64,000 nt of DNA from Phocaeicola plebeius DSM 17135. Lineage in GTDB: Bacteria > Bacteroidota > Bacteroidia > Bacteroidales > Bacteroidaceae. The stretch is from NCBI RefSeq assembly GCF_000187895.1, contig NZ_DS990118.1:221258-285257 (forward strand), written 5' to 3'. How positions within the stretch are numbered: position 1 is the first letter of the stretch; the number at the start of each line of letters is the position of its first letter. Shown in pieces: positions 28,421-35,957 of this stretch. Below the pieces are notes generated by a model. It was given only the letters and a program-made list of their open reading frames with translations, did no database searches and was not told where the DNA came from. Made by a program: the position numbers and the translations under genes.

Positions 28421-29014
28421 CTAACCAAAACTGACAAATTGAGACAACTCATCCTTTAATTCGGGTAAGCCTCCATTATCAAAATAGAAAGAAGAACGCA
28501 TTTTTCCCTGTTTTTTTACCCCACGCATGGTTTTACACAAGTGTTCTCCCTCCAATACTATACCTATAGCTAAAGGTGGATATTCATCACCAAGTGCATT
28601 CCTTATCATATCAACAATATCTTGCGCCAATCTTTCTTGTATCTGTAAGCGGGCAGCGCAGTAATCTACCACACGGCCCACTTTGGAAATGCCAAGAATC
28701 TTTCCTTTAGGATTAGGGATATATGCAAACCAATACTTACCAAAGAAAGGCATTATGTGATGTTCGCACATAGAATAATATGTACCGGAATCAGACACAA
28801 CACTACCACAAGATAAACCATCCTTGCCATTCGGGAATACAGTAATCTTTGGCTTTTGTCCAGGGTCATATCCACGAAATATCTCTTGCCACATCCTTAA
28901 AATACGATCCGGAGTGCCAACAAGTCCTTCTCGATTAGGATTCTCACCAATGTACGAAAGGATATTTCTTATCGCACATTCAATATCTTTTGGGTCTGTA
29001 GGCTTAGTTTCCAT
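28421..29014 (-). CDS. folE: GTP cyclohydrolase I
   Basis: A 197-residue FolE: converts GTP to 7,8-dihydroneopterin triphosphate, the first step shared by folate and 7-deazaguanine synthesis. Visible motifs are the zinc and catalytic site CEHHIMPF, GISKVGRVVDYCAARLQIQE, and ERLAQDI. Its start overlaps the end of queE by 46 bp. Next to queE, queD, queC and a DpdA-like gene, it surely feeds preQ0 rather than folate here. Confidence 0.95.
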   Translation of the reverse strand: METKPTDPKDIECAIRNILSYIGENPNREGLVGTPDRILRMWQEIFRGYDPGQKPKITVFPNGKDGLSCGSVVSDSGTYYSMCEHHIMPFFGKYWFAYIPNPKGKILGISKVGRVVDYCAARLQIQERLAQDIVDMIRNALGDEYPPLAIGIVLEGEHLCKTMRGVKKQGKMRSSFYFDNGGLPELKDELSQFVSFG

Positions 29015-29514
29015 TTGGGATGCTTTTTAATATAATCAATAACTTCTTCTGTATTCTGACAAGAGCATGGCTGTAAATAATACACGGCTGCTGTCATTTC
29101 TTCATAGGTTGATAAATCCTGCCCAGTATAGACTACTTTTATTTCATGAGGATTAACAACAATAGCATTACTTCCTTCTTTCGGTGAGCAAGTTACCCAA
29201 TCTATATTATTCGGTAAGGAGCGCGTCCCGTTAGTTTCTATACAGACATATTTACCTATCCGATGCAGACGGTCTACAAACTCCCTATCAATCCAAAGCG
29301 AAGGTTCTCCGCCCGTCAGTATGACCATCACTGCCGGATATTTCCCTACTTCCGACAAGATTTCCTCATCGGACATCAAAATACCGTCTTCATGCTGCGT
29401 ATCACAGAAAGGACATTTCAAATTACATCCGGAGAAACGGACAAAAACAGCCGGGGTTCCGGTATGATAACCTTCCCCCTGTATGCTGTAGAATATTTCA
29501 TTTACCTTTTTCAT
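28969..29514 (-). CDS. queE: 7-carboxy-7-deazaguanine synthase
   Basis: A 181-residue radical-SAM enzyme that turns 6-carboxytetrahydropterin into 7-carboxy-7-deazaguanine. Visible: opening IFYSIQGEGYHTG, the CxxxCxxC iron-sulfur motif (Cys30, Cys34, Cys37) and the VILTGGEPSL segment that binds SAM. It overlaps queD by 17 bp and folE by 46 bp. Length is within the short QueE range. Confidence 0.94.
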   Translation of the reverse strand: MKKVNEIFYSIQGEGYHTGTPAVFVRFSGCNLKCPFCDTQHEDGILMSDEEILSEVGKYPAVMVILTGGEPSLWIDREFVDRLHRIGKYVCIETNGTRSLPNNIDWVTCSPKEGSNAIVVNPHEIKVVYTGQDLSTYEEMTAAVYYLQPCSCQNTEEVIDYIKKHPKWKLSLQTQKILNVR

Positions 29515-29833
29515 ACCATGCTATATTGTTTTCCGATTCCTGCACCATTACTTTAAAACAAGCCGGAACTTGTTCACAAATCCATCTTGCCATATTCTCC
29601 GCTGTCGTATTAAATGAAAGCACTTCATTTAAGTTACGGTGATCCAACTGTTCCTGAATCTTTTGTTTTATGTGGGTAAAATCTACAACCATACCATCAT
29701 CATTCAACTGTTTTGCCCGACACCAAACCACGATTATCCAATTATGCCCATGTAAATTCTCACATTTGCTCTCATAAGACAACTTCAAACTATGTGAAGC
29801 TGATATTTCAATACGTTTTCTAACTGTGTACAT
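29498..29833 (-). CDS. queD: 6-carboxy-5,6,7,8-tetrahydropterin synthase
   Basis: A 111-residue QueD: converts dihydroneopterin triphosphate to 6-carboxytetrahydropterin. It has the zinc-binding histidines (ASHSL and the LHGHNW pair) and the catalytic cysteine before them (SKCENLHGH). The MVVDFTHIKQK and LDHRNLNE segments are typical of the family. It lies 5 bp after queC. Confidence 0.93.
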   Translation of the reverse strand: MYTVRKRIEISASHSLKLSYESKCENLHGHNWIIVVWCRAKQLNDDGMVVDFTHIKQKIQEQLDHRNLNEVLSFNTTAENMARWICEQVPACFKVMVQESENNIAWYEKGK

Positions 29834-29838
29834 AATAA

Positions 29839-30540
29839 CTATTTATAAAATGACAATACCTGCATTATTTCATCTTCTTCTTGTTTCCGACCATAAGTTC
29901 CGGATTCTATCAAAGGAAAAATTTCTTTTCTGATGTAAGATACATTCCTATCTATAATATCTTCAGTAAAAGGATAGCCATTCAGGGCAAAGGCTATAAA
30001 CTTGCGAAAACACGGTTTACAACTCCAACATTCTTTCCCATGCTCCGGAGTATAACAACTGAACGATGAAGAAAAGGCCTCATCCATATCGCCACCTTGC
30101 GCAATAAAAGCCCTAACGAGTTCAGCCTTTGTGTATCGCTTGAAATCCAGATTTATTTTGATTTTCCTTTCTTCCGTCCAATGCTGTTTCTGATAAAGAT
30201 AGTTCAATAACTGCTCATAGATATCAGCAAATACCGGAGATTTGTCAAGCACCCGGTCCCCGGCCGTAGCACCTAAACAAATTTCATTCCCATAGTTAGT
30301 AGCAATCCCGATAAGGTACATATTCCGCAACGGAATTATCTTATCTTCCCGTTCCCACTTGGAAAGGTCTAGTTTCTCCACTACAACATCAGCAGGAAGG
30401 CGCTTTATTTCCTCTTGTGAATACTTTGTGCCCATATCCACGTATAATTTCACATCAGGCTTCCAAATCTTGTCTATAAGCCAGCTATCCATGCCCCCTG
30501 AATATAGGAGGACTTTCTTCTCATAAGAACTCTTCTGCAT
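29839..30540 (-). CDS. queC: 7-cyano-7-deazaguanine (preQ0) synthase
   Basis: A 233-residue QueC: uses ATP and ammonia to convert 7-carboxy-7-deazaguanine to preQ0. Visible: the PP-loop SGGMDS (residues 14-19) and a zinc cluster near residue 170 (CYTPEHGKECWSCKPC). It overlaps the DpdA-like gene by 20 bp. No fused amidotransferase part is present, so the product should stop at preQ0. Confidence 0.92.
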   Translation of the reverse strand: MQKSSYEKKVLLYSGGMDSWLIDKIWKPDVKLYVDMGTKYSQEEIKRLPADVVVEKLDLSKWEREDKIIPLRNMYLIGIATNYGNEICLGATAGDRVLDKSPVFADIYEQLLNYLYQKQHWTEERKIKINLDFKRYTKAELVRAFIAQGGDMDEAFSSSFSCYTPEHGKECWSCKPCFRKFIAFALNGYPFTEDIIDRNVSYIRKEIFPLIESGTYGRKQEEDEIMQVLSFYK

Positions 30541-31264
30541 ACTTTTGAAATTTTATCCATTCATTAAAATTATGTCTATTCACCAAATCATGATGCCTGG
30601 CTCTCATCCCTTTTGGCGGATCGTAGCATTGCATCTGACCGTTATCAAACTTATATATCTGTCCATATCGGGCACCGGATAGCCATGTCGTACTATCAAC
30701 ACTATCAAACTTAAGGTATGGAAGATACTTGGAACTTGTAAAGCCAAGCCCATGAATACGGATGCCGGCACTATGAGCCTGGTCTATAAACCATTTCAGA
30801 ATCATAGGATTCTGTCTGATTCTTCTACCTTCTTCCATTGCGGAAGTCGTACCGATAGCCACATAAGGATATTCTTCACACATACGTAGAAAATAATCCC
30901 TTTTTCTTGAAGCATGCCACACGGGAATAGGTTTCCGCCCTGTCTTATCTTCCAAGTAACGACGGTAATATTCAACCTTACGCAACCCGACAACAACATC
31001 AATATCAAGCTCAAAAAACTTTTGGATATTATTTTTGAGAATGAAATCAGCATACTTCCTTACATAACTATCCCAGTCAAATCCATTATTCTTTCCAGAA
31101 AAGGCAGAAAAAGCGCCACTATCAAGAATATGCTTTTCTTGGAGCACATAGCTGCCATATCTGCCGGATTTGTGTTCCCAAAAGGAACTAAGAAGATATA
31201 TATCCGATGTATCCATGCACCATCTTCTGGCACATGGCTTATATCCAGCAAGATAAAGAATCAT
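30521..31264 (-). CDS. dpdA: DpdA-like DNA 7-deazaguanine transglycosylase
   Basis: A 247-residue TGT-fold protein, much shorter than tRNA-guanine transglycosylases, which fits the phage DpdA group. Visible: LDSGAFSAFSG, the strands FELDIDVVVGL and PVWHASRKRD, then GIRIHGLGFTS and FDSVDSTTWLSG. DpdA swaps guanine in DNA for preQ0. It overlaps queC and the ParB-like gene by a few bases. Assignment rests on motifs and on the full preQ0 pathway beside it. A tRNA-acting enzyme is less likely given the context. Confidence 0.8.
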   Translation of the reverse strand: MILYLAGYKPCARRWCMDTSDIYLLSSFWEHKSGRYGSYVLQEKHILDSGAFSAFSGKNNGFDWDSYVRKYADFILKNNIQKFFELDIDVVVGLRKVEYYRRYLEDKTGRKPIPVWHASRKRDYFLRMCEEYPYVAIGTTSAMEEGRRIRQNPMILKWFIDQAHSAGIRIHGLGFTSSKYLPYLKFDSVDSTTWLSGARYGQIYKFDNGQMQCYDPPKGMRARHHDLVNRHNFNEWIKFQKYAEEFL

Positions 31265-31749
31265 ACCTCTATCTCTTTGTTACAATATGGACAAACCAAT
31301 ACTTTCTTTTTATGCTCTACCTTATCAGCACCTTCAAAGAAGCCCTCAATATCGGTAGGAATTTCATCAAATGGTAGGTCCATATTCCAATCATTGAGTT
31401 CTTCCAAGCAGAAATCTTCTACAATAGCGGCAAAATTAAATTGGGAGGAATCGGAAACACGATTGTCAGCCAATGCCAACAGCTTCCTCTTTTCATCTTT
31501 TGTTGATAGGTCGGTTCTCTTAATAGCGATTAATTCCGTACCGTCAGACTCGATAACACGCACTTTTAACCCAAGTTCCTGGGCTTGTTCATAGACACCA
31601 TTCCCGGCAATGACAATATCGTTTTTATCCACAAGAATAGAACGTCCGGCCCCACACTCCGTAAGGCTCTTACGAATAAGACGTTTGTTTTCTTCTCCAT
31701 GAATACGATAATTGCGGGGGTCTAACTTAATCTCACTTACTTTAGACAT
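31261..31749 (-). CDS. ParB-like protein, possible DpdB partner
   Basis: A 162-residue protein with the ParB/sulfiredoxin-like N-terminal domain: LDPRNYRIH, then GRSILVDKNDIVIAGNGVYE and a helix pair ALADNRVSDSS. The C-terminal end carries a CPYC half zinc ribbon. Its ATGA overlaps the DpdA-like gene. In the Salmonella dpd system, as I recall, the ParB-like DpdB is needed with DpdA for insertion, so this is a candidate partner. Plasmid partition is unlikely as no ParA is present. Confidence 0.75.
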   Translation of the reverse strand: MSKVSEIKLDPRNYRIHGEENKRLIRKSLTECGAGRSILVDKNDIVIAGNGVYEQAQELGLKVRVIESDGTELIAIKRTDLSTKDEKRKLLALADNRVSDSSQFNFAAIVEDFCLEELNDWNMDLPFDEIPTDIEGFFEGADKVEHKKKVLVCPYCNKEIEV

Positions 31750-31767
31750 AGCAATTTCGTTTTTCGA

Positions 31768-32331
31768 TTAAAATATAGACTCCCCTGCAATTTTCTTTCG
31801 AATCAGTTCCTGTACTTTGTTATAGATTTCATAAAGCTGCTTTAAAGATTCCTTTCCCGGCCAGTCCGAAAAATTTGCATCTTCAAAAAAACGATATTCA
31901 AAGACCCTTCGCGCCAAAGGACTCAAGTCCAAATCCTGCAATACATTGCGTACCTGATGGAAACGACTAAGAAGAAGTTCGTTCTTATCGACTGATTCTT
32001 CTTTCACATCCTCAATTTCCAACCGCGAATAGTCCACGTTCTGATCCACCGGCATTGGACGATATTTGCTCCGATAAGGTGAAGTGTCTGAAGTTACATT
32101 CAGTTTTATCATCTTCAACACAAAGAAATCCAATTCCGTACAGCCGTTTTTCTTTGCGGAAAGAAGTTGCTGCAGTTTAGCATCATCCTTTTGCAGCAAA
32201 GAACAAAGCACCTCATTCAACACGTCGTTAGCCTCATCCGGAATACCGGCCAAGCCACAATGATAGACCGCATAGTCCAACCAGCGTTCATATCTCCGTC
32301 CTATATATTTTTCTACTAATGCACTTGCCAT
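31768..32331 (-). CDS. Sigma-factor-like regulatory protein
   Basis: A 187-residue helical protein (MASALVEKYIGRRYERWLDY). The layout, a first helical part, an acidic linker, then LSPLARRVFEYRFFEDANFS followed by a helix-turn-helix-like end (SLKQLYEIYNKVQELIRKKI), recalls small sigma-70-like proteins common in Bacteroidales phages. It could switch on the late genes that follow it. Certainty about the function is moderate; a clear region 2 promoter motif is not obvious. Start at ATG 32331, inside a 12-bp inverted repeat. Confidence 0.6.
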   Translation of the reverse strand: MASALVEKYIGRRYERWLDYAVYHCGLAGIPDEANDVLNEVLCSLLQKDDAKLQQLLSAKKNGCTELDFFVLKMIKLNVTSDTSPYRSKYRPMPVDQNVDYSRLEIEDVKEESVDKNELLLSRFHQVRNVLQDLDLSPLARRVFEYRFFEDANFSDWPGKESLKQLYEIYNKVQELIRKKIAGESIF

Positions 32332-32420
32332 AAGCTATAAAGTTGTTATCTTTGTGTGTTCTAAGAAAGCTTTATAGCTTACTGGCGGTCGGTAGTGGTG
32401 TATCGGCCGCTTTTTTTATT
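32331..32420 (+). ncRNA. Candidate small RNA with its own promoter and terminator
   Basis: On the plus strand, opposite to all neighbouring genes, TATCTTTG (32347-32354) matches the Bacteroides -7 box and an intrinsic terminator lies at about 32384-32417 (stem GCGGTCGGTA/TATCGGCCGC with two G-U pairs, then seven T). The RNA would be about 55 nt. A 12-bp perfect inverted repeat (32331-32342 and 32370-32381) overlaps the start codon of the sigma-like gene on the other strand, so it could control that gene. The -33 box is weak. Confidence 0.45.
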
Positions 32421-32422
32421 CC

Positions 32423-32836
32423 TTATCTTTCTTCAATTCCGCAATATGGATAATCCCAGAAAGACAGTTTCCCTTTCACGTTACTTATAGGCTTATCAAA
32501 GAGTATAGCATCTTTCAACACCCAGTTATAAACTCCTTTCTCAGCCCAGATAGAAGAATGATTCTGTACACAATCCACTATCTTAACGCTACCGATAATG
32601 GAGCCTGTACAAAAATTAAAATCTTTCCACTCTTTGTTTTCCGGTAATGCCAATAACTGCTCATTGGTAAGTATTGAATCATAGAAATTATCGTAATTCA
32701 AAGGTTTACCACTTGAATGAATCAGTACCCTCTGCCCTAAGTATTTCTTAGGGCAGCTCCAAGTACGGTTCTCAATGTCTTTAATGCCATGGCATATCAA
32801 AGAGGCCCACGGCTGCCTGATAGATATCGTTTTCAT
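32423..32836 (-). CDS. ASCH-domain protein
   Basis: A 137-residue protein from ATG 32836, whose ATGA overlaps the membrane peptide's stop. It starts MKTISIRQPWASLICHGIKD, the hallmark of ASCH domains, followed by IENRTWSCPKKYLGQRVLIH and IIGSVKIVDCV. ASCH proteins bind RNA or modified bases and are common in phages, where a role in handling modified nucleotides has been suggested. The next genes downstream make a modified guanine, which makes a reader or accessory role possible, though unproven. Confidence 0.85.
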   Translation of the reverse strand: MKTISIRQPWASLICHGIKDIENRTWSCPKKYLGQRVLIHSSGKPLNYDNFYDSILTNEQLLALPENKEWKDFNFCTGSIIGSVKIVDCVQNHSSIWAEKGVYNWVLKDAILFDKPISNVKGKLSFWDYPYCGIEER

Positions 32837-32952
32837 AATTTTGCTATTAGATAATTTAAATACCAATACAATCCAAAGTAAAACACCGTACAAACAATCA
32901 CAGTAGCCATAATCCAAAATGCTAACAGCCTATATCTTTTATCTTCTTCCAT
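32833..32952 (-). CDS. Single-span membrane peptide, 39 residues
   Basis: A 39-codon frame: ATG 32952 inside the end of the DUF6633-like gene, stop at 32833 overlapping the ASCH ATG. The protein starts MEEDKRYRLLAFWIMATVIV and has a hydrophobic span (residues about 9-31) with an aromatic C-terminal half. Tight overlaps on both sides and a clear membrane segment support a real gene. Role unknown; too small and misplaced for a typical holin. Confidence 0.7.
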   Translation of the reverse strand: MEEDKRYRLLAFWIMATVIVCTVFYFGLYWYLNYLIAKL

Positions 32953-33532
32953 CTGTAAAGTGTTTCATTCTCCATTTCTTAAATTCATGCTCACGTTCCG
33001 ATAACCATTCACAGGTCCTATCATAAGGGTCTGATTTATATCTGGAAGCTTCATTTATAGATTCCTCCTCGGCTGCACCACAGCGTTCGGAAAAATACCT
33101 GCGAAACCACCCAAGTATTATCTGCCCGTCCAATCGGTCATATAAATTGCCGTAATAGCCGCTTTTGGCGCGCTTAAAGAGCAAATTTATATCTGCTATA
33201 GTCAGAAACTTATAATCCTGTAAGATTATCATGGCAGTTTCAAAAGTTTGGGCATCCGTCATCTTCTTGCCTACATTCACAAACTCACGCAGATTAACAA
33301 GCCATCCCTCCAAGTATGCTTGAAGGCAATCATAACCGTATGCTTGCTCTATCTCAATCAACGCAGGTGTATTGGCACTAAATACAGCCGGGTAAGAATT
33401 AACCGCCCTGCATGCCACCTGTACCGCCGGAACCGAGAATTCTCTCAAGAATGTTTCTTTTGTAATCGTCGCTAACATTCGAGTTTCCCCCGGCTGCCGT
33501 ACCACCACCATTTGTCTTTCTGTATTTTCCAT
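32939..33532 (-). CDS. DUF6633-like phage protein
   Basis: A 197-residue protein with the segment LTIADINLLFKRAKSGYYGN and LYDRLDGQIILGWFRRYF, which I recognise from Bacteroides phage proteins filed as DUF6633. It is encoded beside replication genes and its first 134 bp overlap the preceding replication gene in another frame, an unusually long overlap. It may help load replication proteins, which is inference from context. Confidence 0.7.
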   Translation of the reverse strand: MENTERQMVVVRQPGETRMLATITKETFLREFSVPAVQVACRAVNSYPAVFSANTPALIEIEQAYGYDCLQAYLEGWLVNLREFVNVGKKMTDAQTFETAMIILQDYKFLTIADINLLFKRAKSGYYGNLYDRLDGQIILGWFRRYFSERCGAAEEESINEASRYKSDPYDRTCEWLSEREHEFKKWRMKHFTDGRR

Positions 33533-34259
33533 CTTCCATATCCTTTTTTGCCCATTTTCGGAATGTCAAATTTGCGCTGACGTATTTCTTCAACAGCTCA
33601 CGGTAATTGTGCATGGAGCGCAAGGTATTCTCGATTACCTCAATGGGGAAATCTTGTTTTATCCGTTCAAACTGAGCTTCTGTAAACGGCTCCTTCAATT
33701 TACCCACATTAGGAGCGTTTGCATCAATCCAAGCCTTGAACTTTTTAAAATTCTCACTCTCGGGGGGTGGGGGCTCCTCGCGCGTGCGCGTAATACTCCC
33801 ATCCTCTCCTTTACTCTCCTTTCCTTTCCTATCCTTTCCAGCAGGAATATTCTCTACCGTTCCCGATTCTTCGGGAATATTCTCGAATGTTCCCGAATTT
33901 CCTGTTTGGGCGGAAAGAAGAGCCTTTTCTATAACTTCTTCCGGAATTTTTGACTTTTGCGGTTTGTCGATGCGTTCGCTGGAAAAGTCCATCACGTAGT
34001 AGCTTTTGTTCTCGTATGTAAAAGGTACAAGGACGGAGTTCTCAATCAGCTCTTTCAGCCACCCAGAAACCTGCTGCTTACGAATGTCTTCGCGGGCAGG
34101 AAAAACTTTCGACTTAATGATAACCTCATTCGCAAGAATGACGCCGCTATCATCAGCAAAGTTCTTCATGCCGATATAAAGCAGCCAAGCAGGAAGAGAT
34201 ACATTCGAAAATCTTTCATCTTCCCAAAATTCCGGAACTATAGTTCTAATTCTTGGCAT
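33399..34259 (-). CDS. Replisome-organiser-like protein
   Basis: A 286-residue protein. Residues 1-100 are a winged-helix-like domain (FWEDERFSNVSLPAWLLYIG), residues 100-160 a low-complexity linker, and residues 165-245 a helical domain (FKKFKAWIDANAPN, FPIEVIENTLRSMHNYRELL) that resembles the DnaD-type helper of phage initiation proteins. A glycine-rich tail ends it. It lies in the replication block with DnaN, PcfJ and PcfK. No helicase motif. Origin binding is inferred. Confidence 0.65.
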   Translation of the reverse strand: MPRIRTIVPEFWEDERFSNVSLPAWLLYIGMKNFADDSGVILANEVIIKSKVFPAREDIRKQQVSGWLKELIENSVLVPFTYENKSYYVMDFSSERIDKPQKSKIPEEVIEKALLSAQTGNSGTFENIPEESGTVENIPAGKDRKGKESKGEDGSITRTREEPPPPESENFKKFKAWIDANAPNVGKLKEPFTEAQFERIKQDFPIEVIENTLRSMHNYRELLKKYVSANLTFRKWAKKDMEDGKYRKTNGGGTAAGGNSNVSDDYKRNILERILGSGGTGGMQGG

Positions 34260-34274
34260 TATTACACTATCTAA

Positions 34275-35564
34275 TTATGCGACCTTCTTTAGACACTTAC
34301 GTATCAAATTCATATTATTATTCACCAGCTTTACTATGCTATCATGGTATTCTGTATTTCTATTGCAGACACCACGGGACTGAACTATACTGAATGTCTT
34401 TAAATTAACTTCAACCGTTTCAATGTGCTTCTTGCCTATCCGGGCAGAAAGGATAAGAGAATCCTTCTTCTTGAAATATTCATTTGAAAAGACACAATGG
34501 TGCATAATTTCTCCTTCTTTCTTAAATTCCTCAAGGCTTTTCAACGGTATCACCACTATCTTACCATCCGACAGTTTCAAATCAAAGAATTTCGATTTCT
34601 CCTTAATGTAGTCTTCGGCATATTTCTTAAGTTCAAGCAAACGCTGCATATCACGTGCCTTGCGTGCCTTTTCATCATCACGTTTCTTTCTCGCCACATA
34701 CAAGTCATGAGCTTTTTTTAGATTCTTAGGACAAACGTAATGAGCATTATGCAGATCTTTATGATAATGATCTAGTAGTTTCAGATAATCAAACCACATT
34801 GAAACATCTTTAATCCGATATTTATTACGAAGACAAATTTTTATAGACGGCCAATACATATCAATCTTGTAACGGTGGCCCTCGAAATAATCTATTAATT
34901 CATAATGTCTTGCCTTTAGAAGTGTTTCAGCCTTAGGAGAATGGGGAATTGTATTGATGGCAGTAAGAAATGACATACCGCGTAATTTACAATCTATACC
35001 CATTCGAATATACTTAGGTCTAAAGACAGAGGCCGGATGATAGCGTTCGCAATAAATATCATTGTCATGATTGTAATAATACGATCCAACAACTTTATTC
35101 CGTATCTCCAGTTCTCCGCACCAGCCATTGAATCCCGTATTATTGGCACGAGCTACTACTTCCCGGTTACCGTCGTCTTTTATCCAATGTTGCAGTATTT
35201 CACGAATATAATAACGAGGCTTTGTTTCTTCTCGGTAATAAGCAATCAATTCAAAACTACGGATAACTTGGAATTCCTCACAAATTTCTGCCTTGCCAAT
35301 AAACATTGTCTGTTTATTGATACGCTTCCTCGACTGTTCTATCTTCAAAGATGCACCACAATGAGGACAAATAGCACGCTTACGTTTTACAAGTTCTGGA
35401 GAGAAGCGCTGCCCGCACTCCATACATATAACACGTGACTTGGTTGCATATCCTATATGTTTTAAACAATCGCTTTTAGCCCAGTCAATCATCATATTCT
35501 CAATATTAGATAGCTGGCTACTCAAACCAACTACCCTAAATTGTAATTTCGTTCTTGGCTTCAT
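34275..35564 (-). CDS. PcfJ-family protein
   Basis: A 429-residue protein with two CxxC pairs near the N-terminus (CMECGQRF, CPHCGASL), likely one zinc finger, and the C-terminal PcfJ signature EFKKEGEIMHHCVF, SLILSARIGKKHIETVEVN and FSIVQSRGVCN. PcfJ occurs in conjugative elements and Bacteroidales phages; its biochemical role is not settled. Its start overlaps the end of pcfK (ATGA), so the two are made together. Nucleic acid binding is likely from the zinc finger. Confidence 0.85.
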   Translation of the reverse strand: MKPRTKLQFRVVGLSSQLSNIENMMIDWAKSDCLKHIGYATKSRVICMECGQRFSPELVKRKRAICPHCGASLKIEQSRKRINKQTMFIGKAEICEEFQVIRSFELIAYYREETKPRYYIREILQHWIKDDGNREVVARANNTGFNGWCGELEIRNKVVGSYYYNHDNDIYCERYHPASVFRPKYIRMGIDCKLRGMSFLTAINTIPHSPKAETLLKARHYELIDYFEGHRYKIDMYWPSIKICLRNKYRIKDVSMWFDYLKLLDHYHKDLHNAHYVCPKNLKKAHDLYVARKKRDDEKARKARDMQRLLELKKYAEDYIKEKSKFFDLKLSDGKIVVIPLKSLEEFKKEGEIMHHCVFSNEYFKKKDSLILSARIGKKHIETVEVNLKTFSIVQSRGVCNRNTEYHDSIVKLVNNNMNLIRKCLKKVA

Positions 35565-35953
35565 AATCCTTCAAATAATGAGAATTGCAAAGAAGATGAC
35601 TCGTTTTTCTTTCCCTTACGCCTGCTATTCGTTTTTTCCGGGCAACCGGTTTCTTTTTGAGGTGCGGCACCCACATCACTTTTAGGTGCCTGAGAAGTGG
35701 ATGCTTTATAATTGGTCTGCTTACTAACCTTGATGTCGTCTTCATCATAGTAGTGTACTGCAAGACCGAAAACCTCATCGTCAGACATACATACGGCATT
35801 GCCGCGTTTCTTTGCCTCACTAAGAATATAATCAAAACATTCGTTTATATTCTTATTAGGTTTCGCATATACATTAGCGAAAAGAGGGTCATTCTTCGCC
35901 CGTTCTTCCAAATACGATTGGATGATCTGTTTGGGTGTCTTAGTTTTTTCCAT
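35561..35953 (-). CDS. PcfK-like protein with clamp-binding tail
   Basis: A 130-residue protein: MEKTKTPKQIIQSYLEERA and NINECFDYILSEAKKRG are the PcfK pattern, followed by a disordered lysine/serine region. It ends in LQFSLFEGL, with Gln123-Phe-Ser-Leu-Phe127 matching the QxSLF pentapeptide by which proteins bind the bacterial sliding clamp. It lies 4 bp after a phage clamp gene. Clamp binding is inference from this motif and the neighbourhood. Confidence 0.82.
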   Translation of the reverse strand: MEKTKTPKQIIQSYLEERAKNDPLFANVYAKPNKNINECFDYILSEAKKRGNAVCMSDDEVFGLAVHYYDEDDIKVSKQTNYKASTSQAPKSDVGAAPQKETGCPEKTNSRRKGKKNESSSLQFSLFEGL

Positions 35954-35957
35954 AGCA

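Noticed and set aside
31261..31749. ParB-like protein as a plasmid or prophage partition factor
   Set aside because: No ParA and no centromere-like repeats are visible, and the gene is translationally coupled to the DpdA-like gene.
31768..31780. A further TATATTTTAA motif taken as a promoter
   Set aside because: Here the motif is the last codons and stop of the sigma-like gene and has no hairpin before it.
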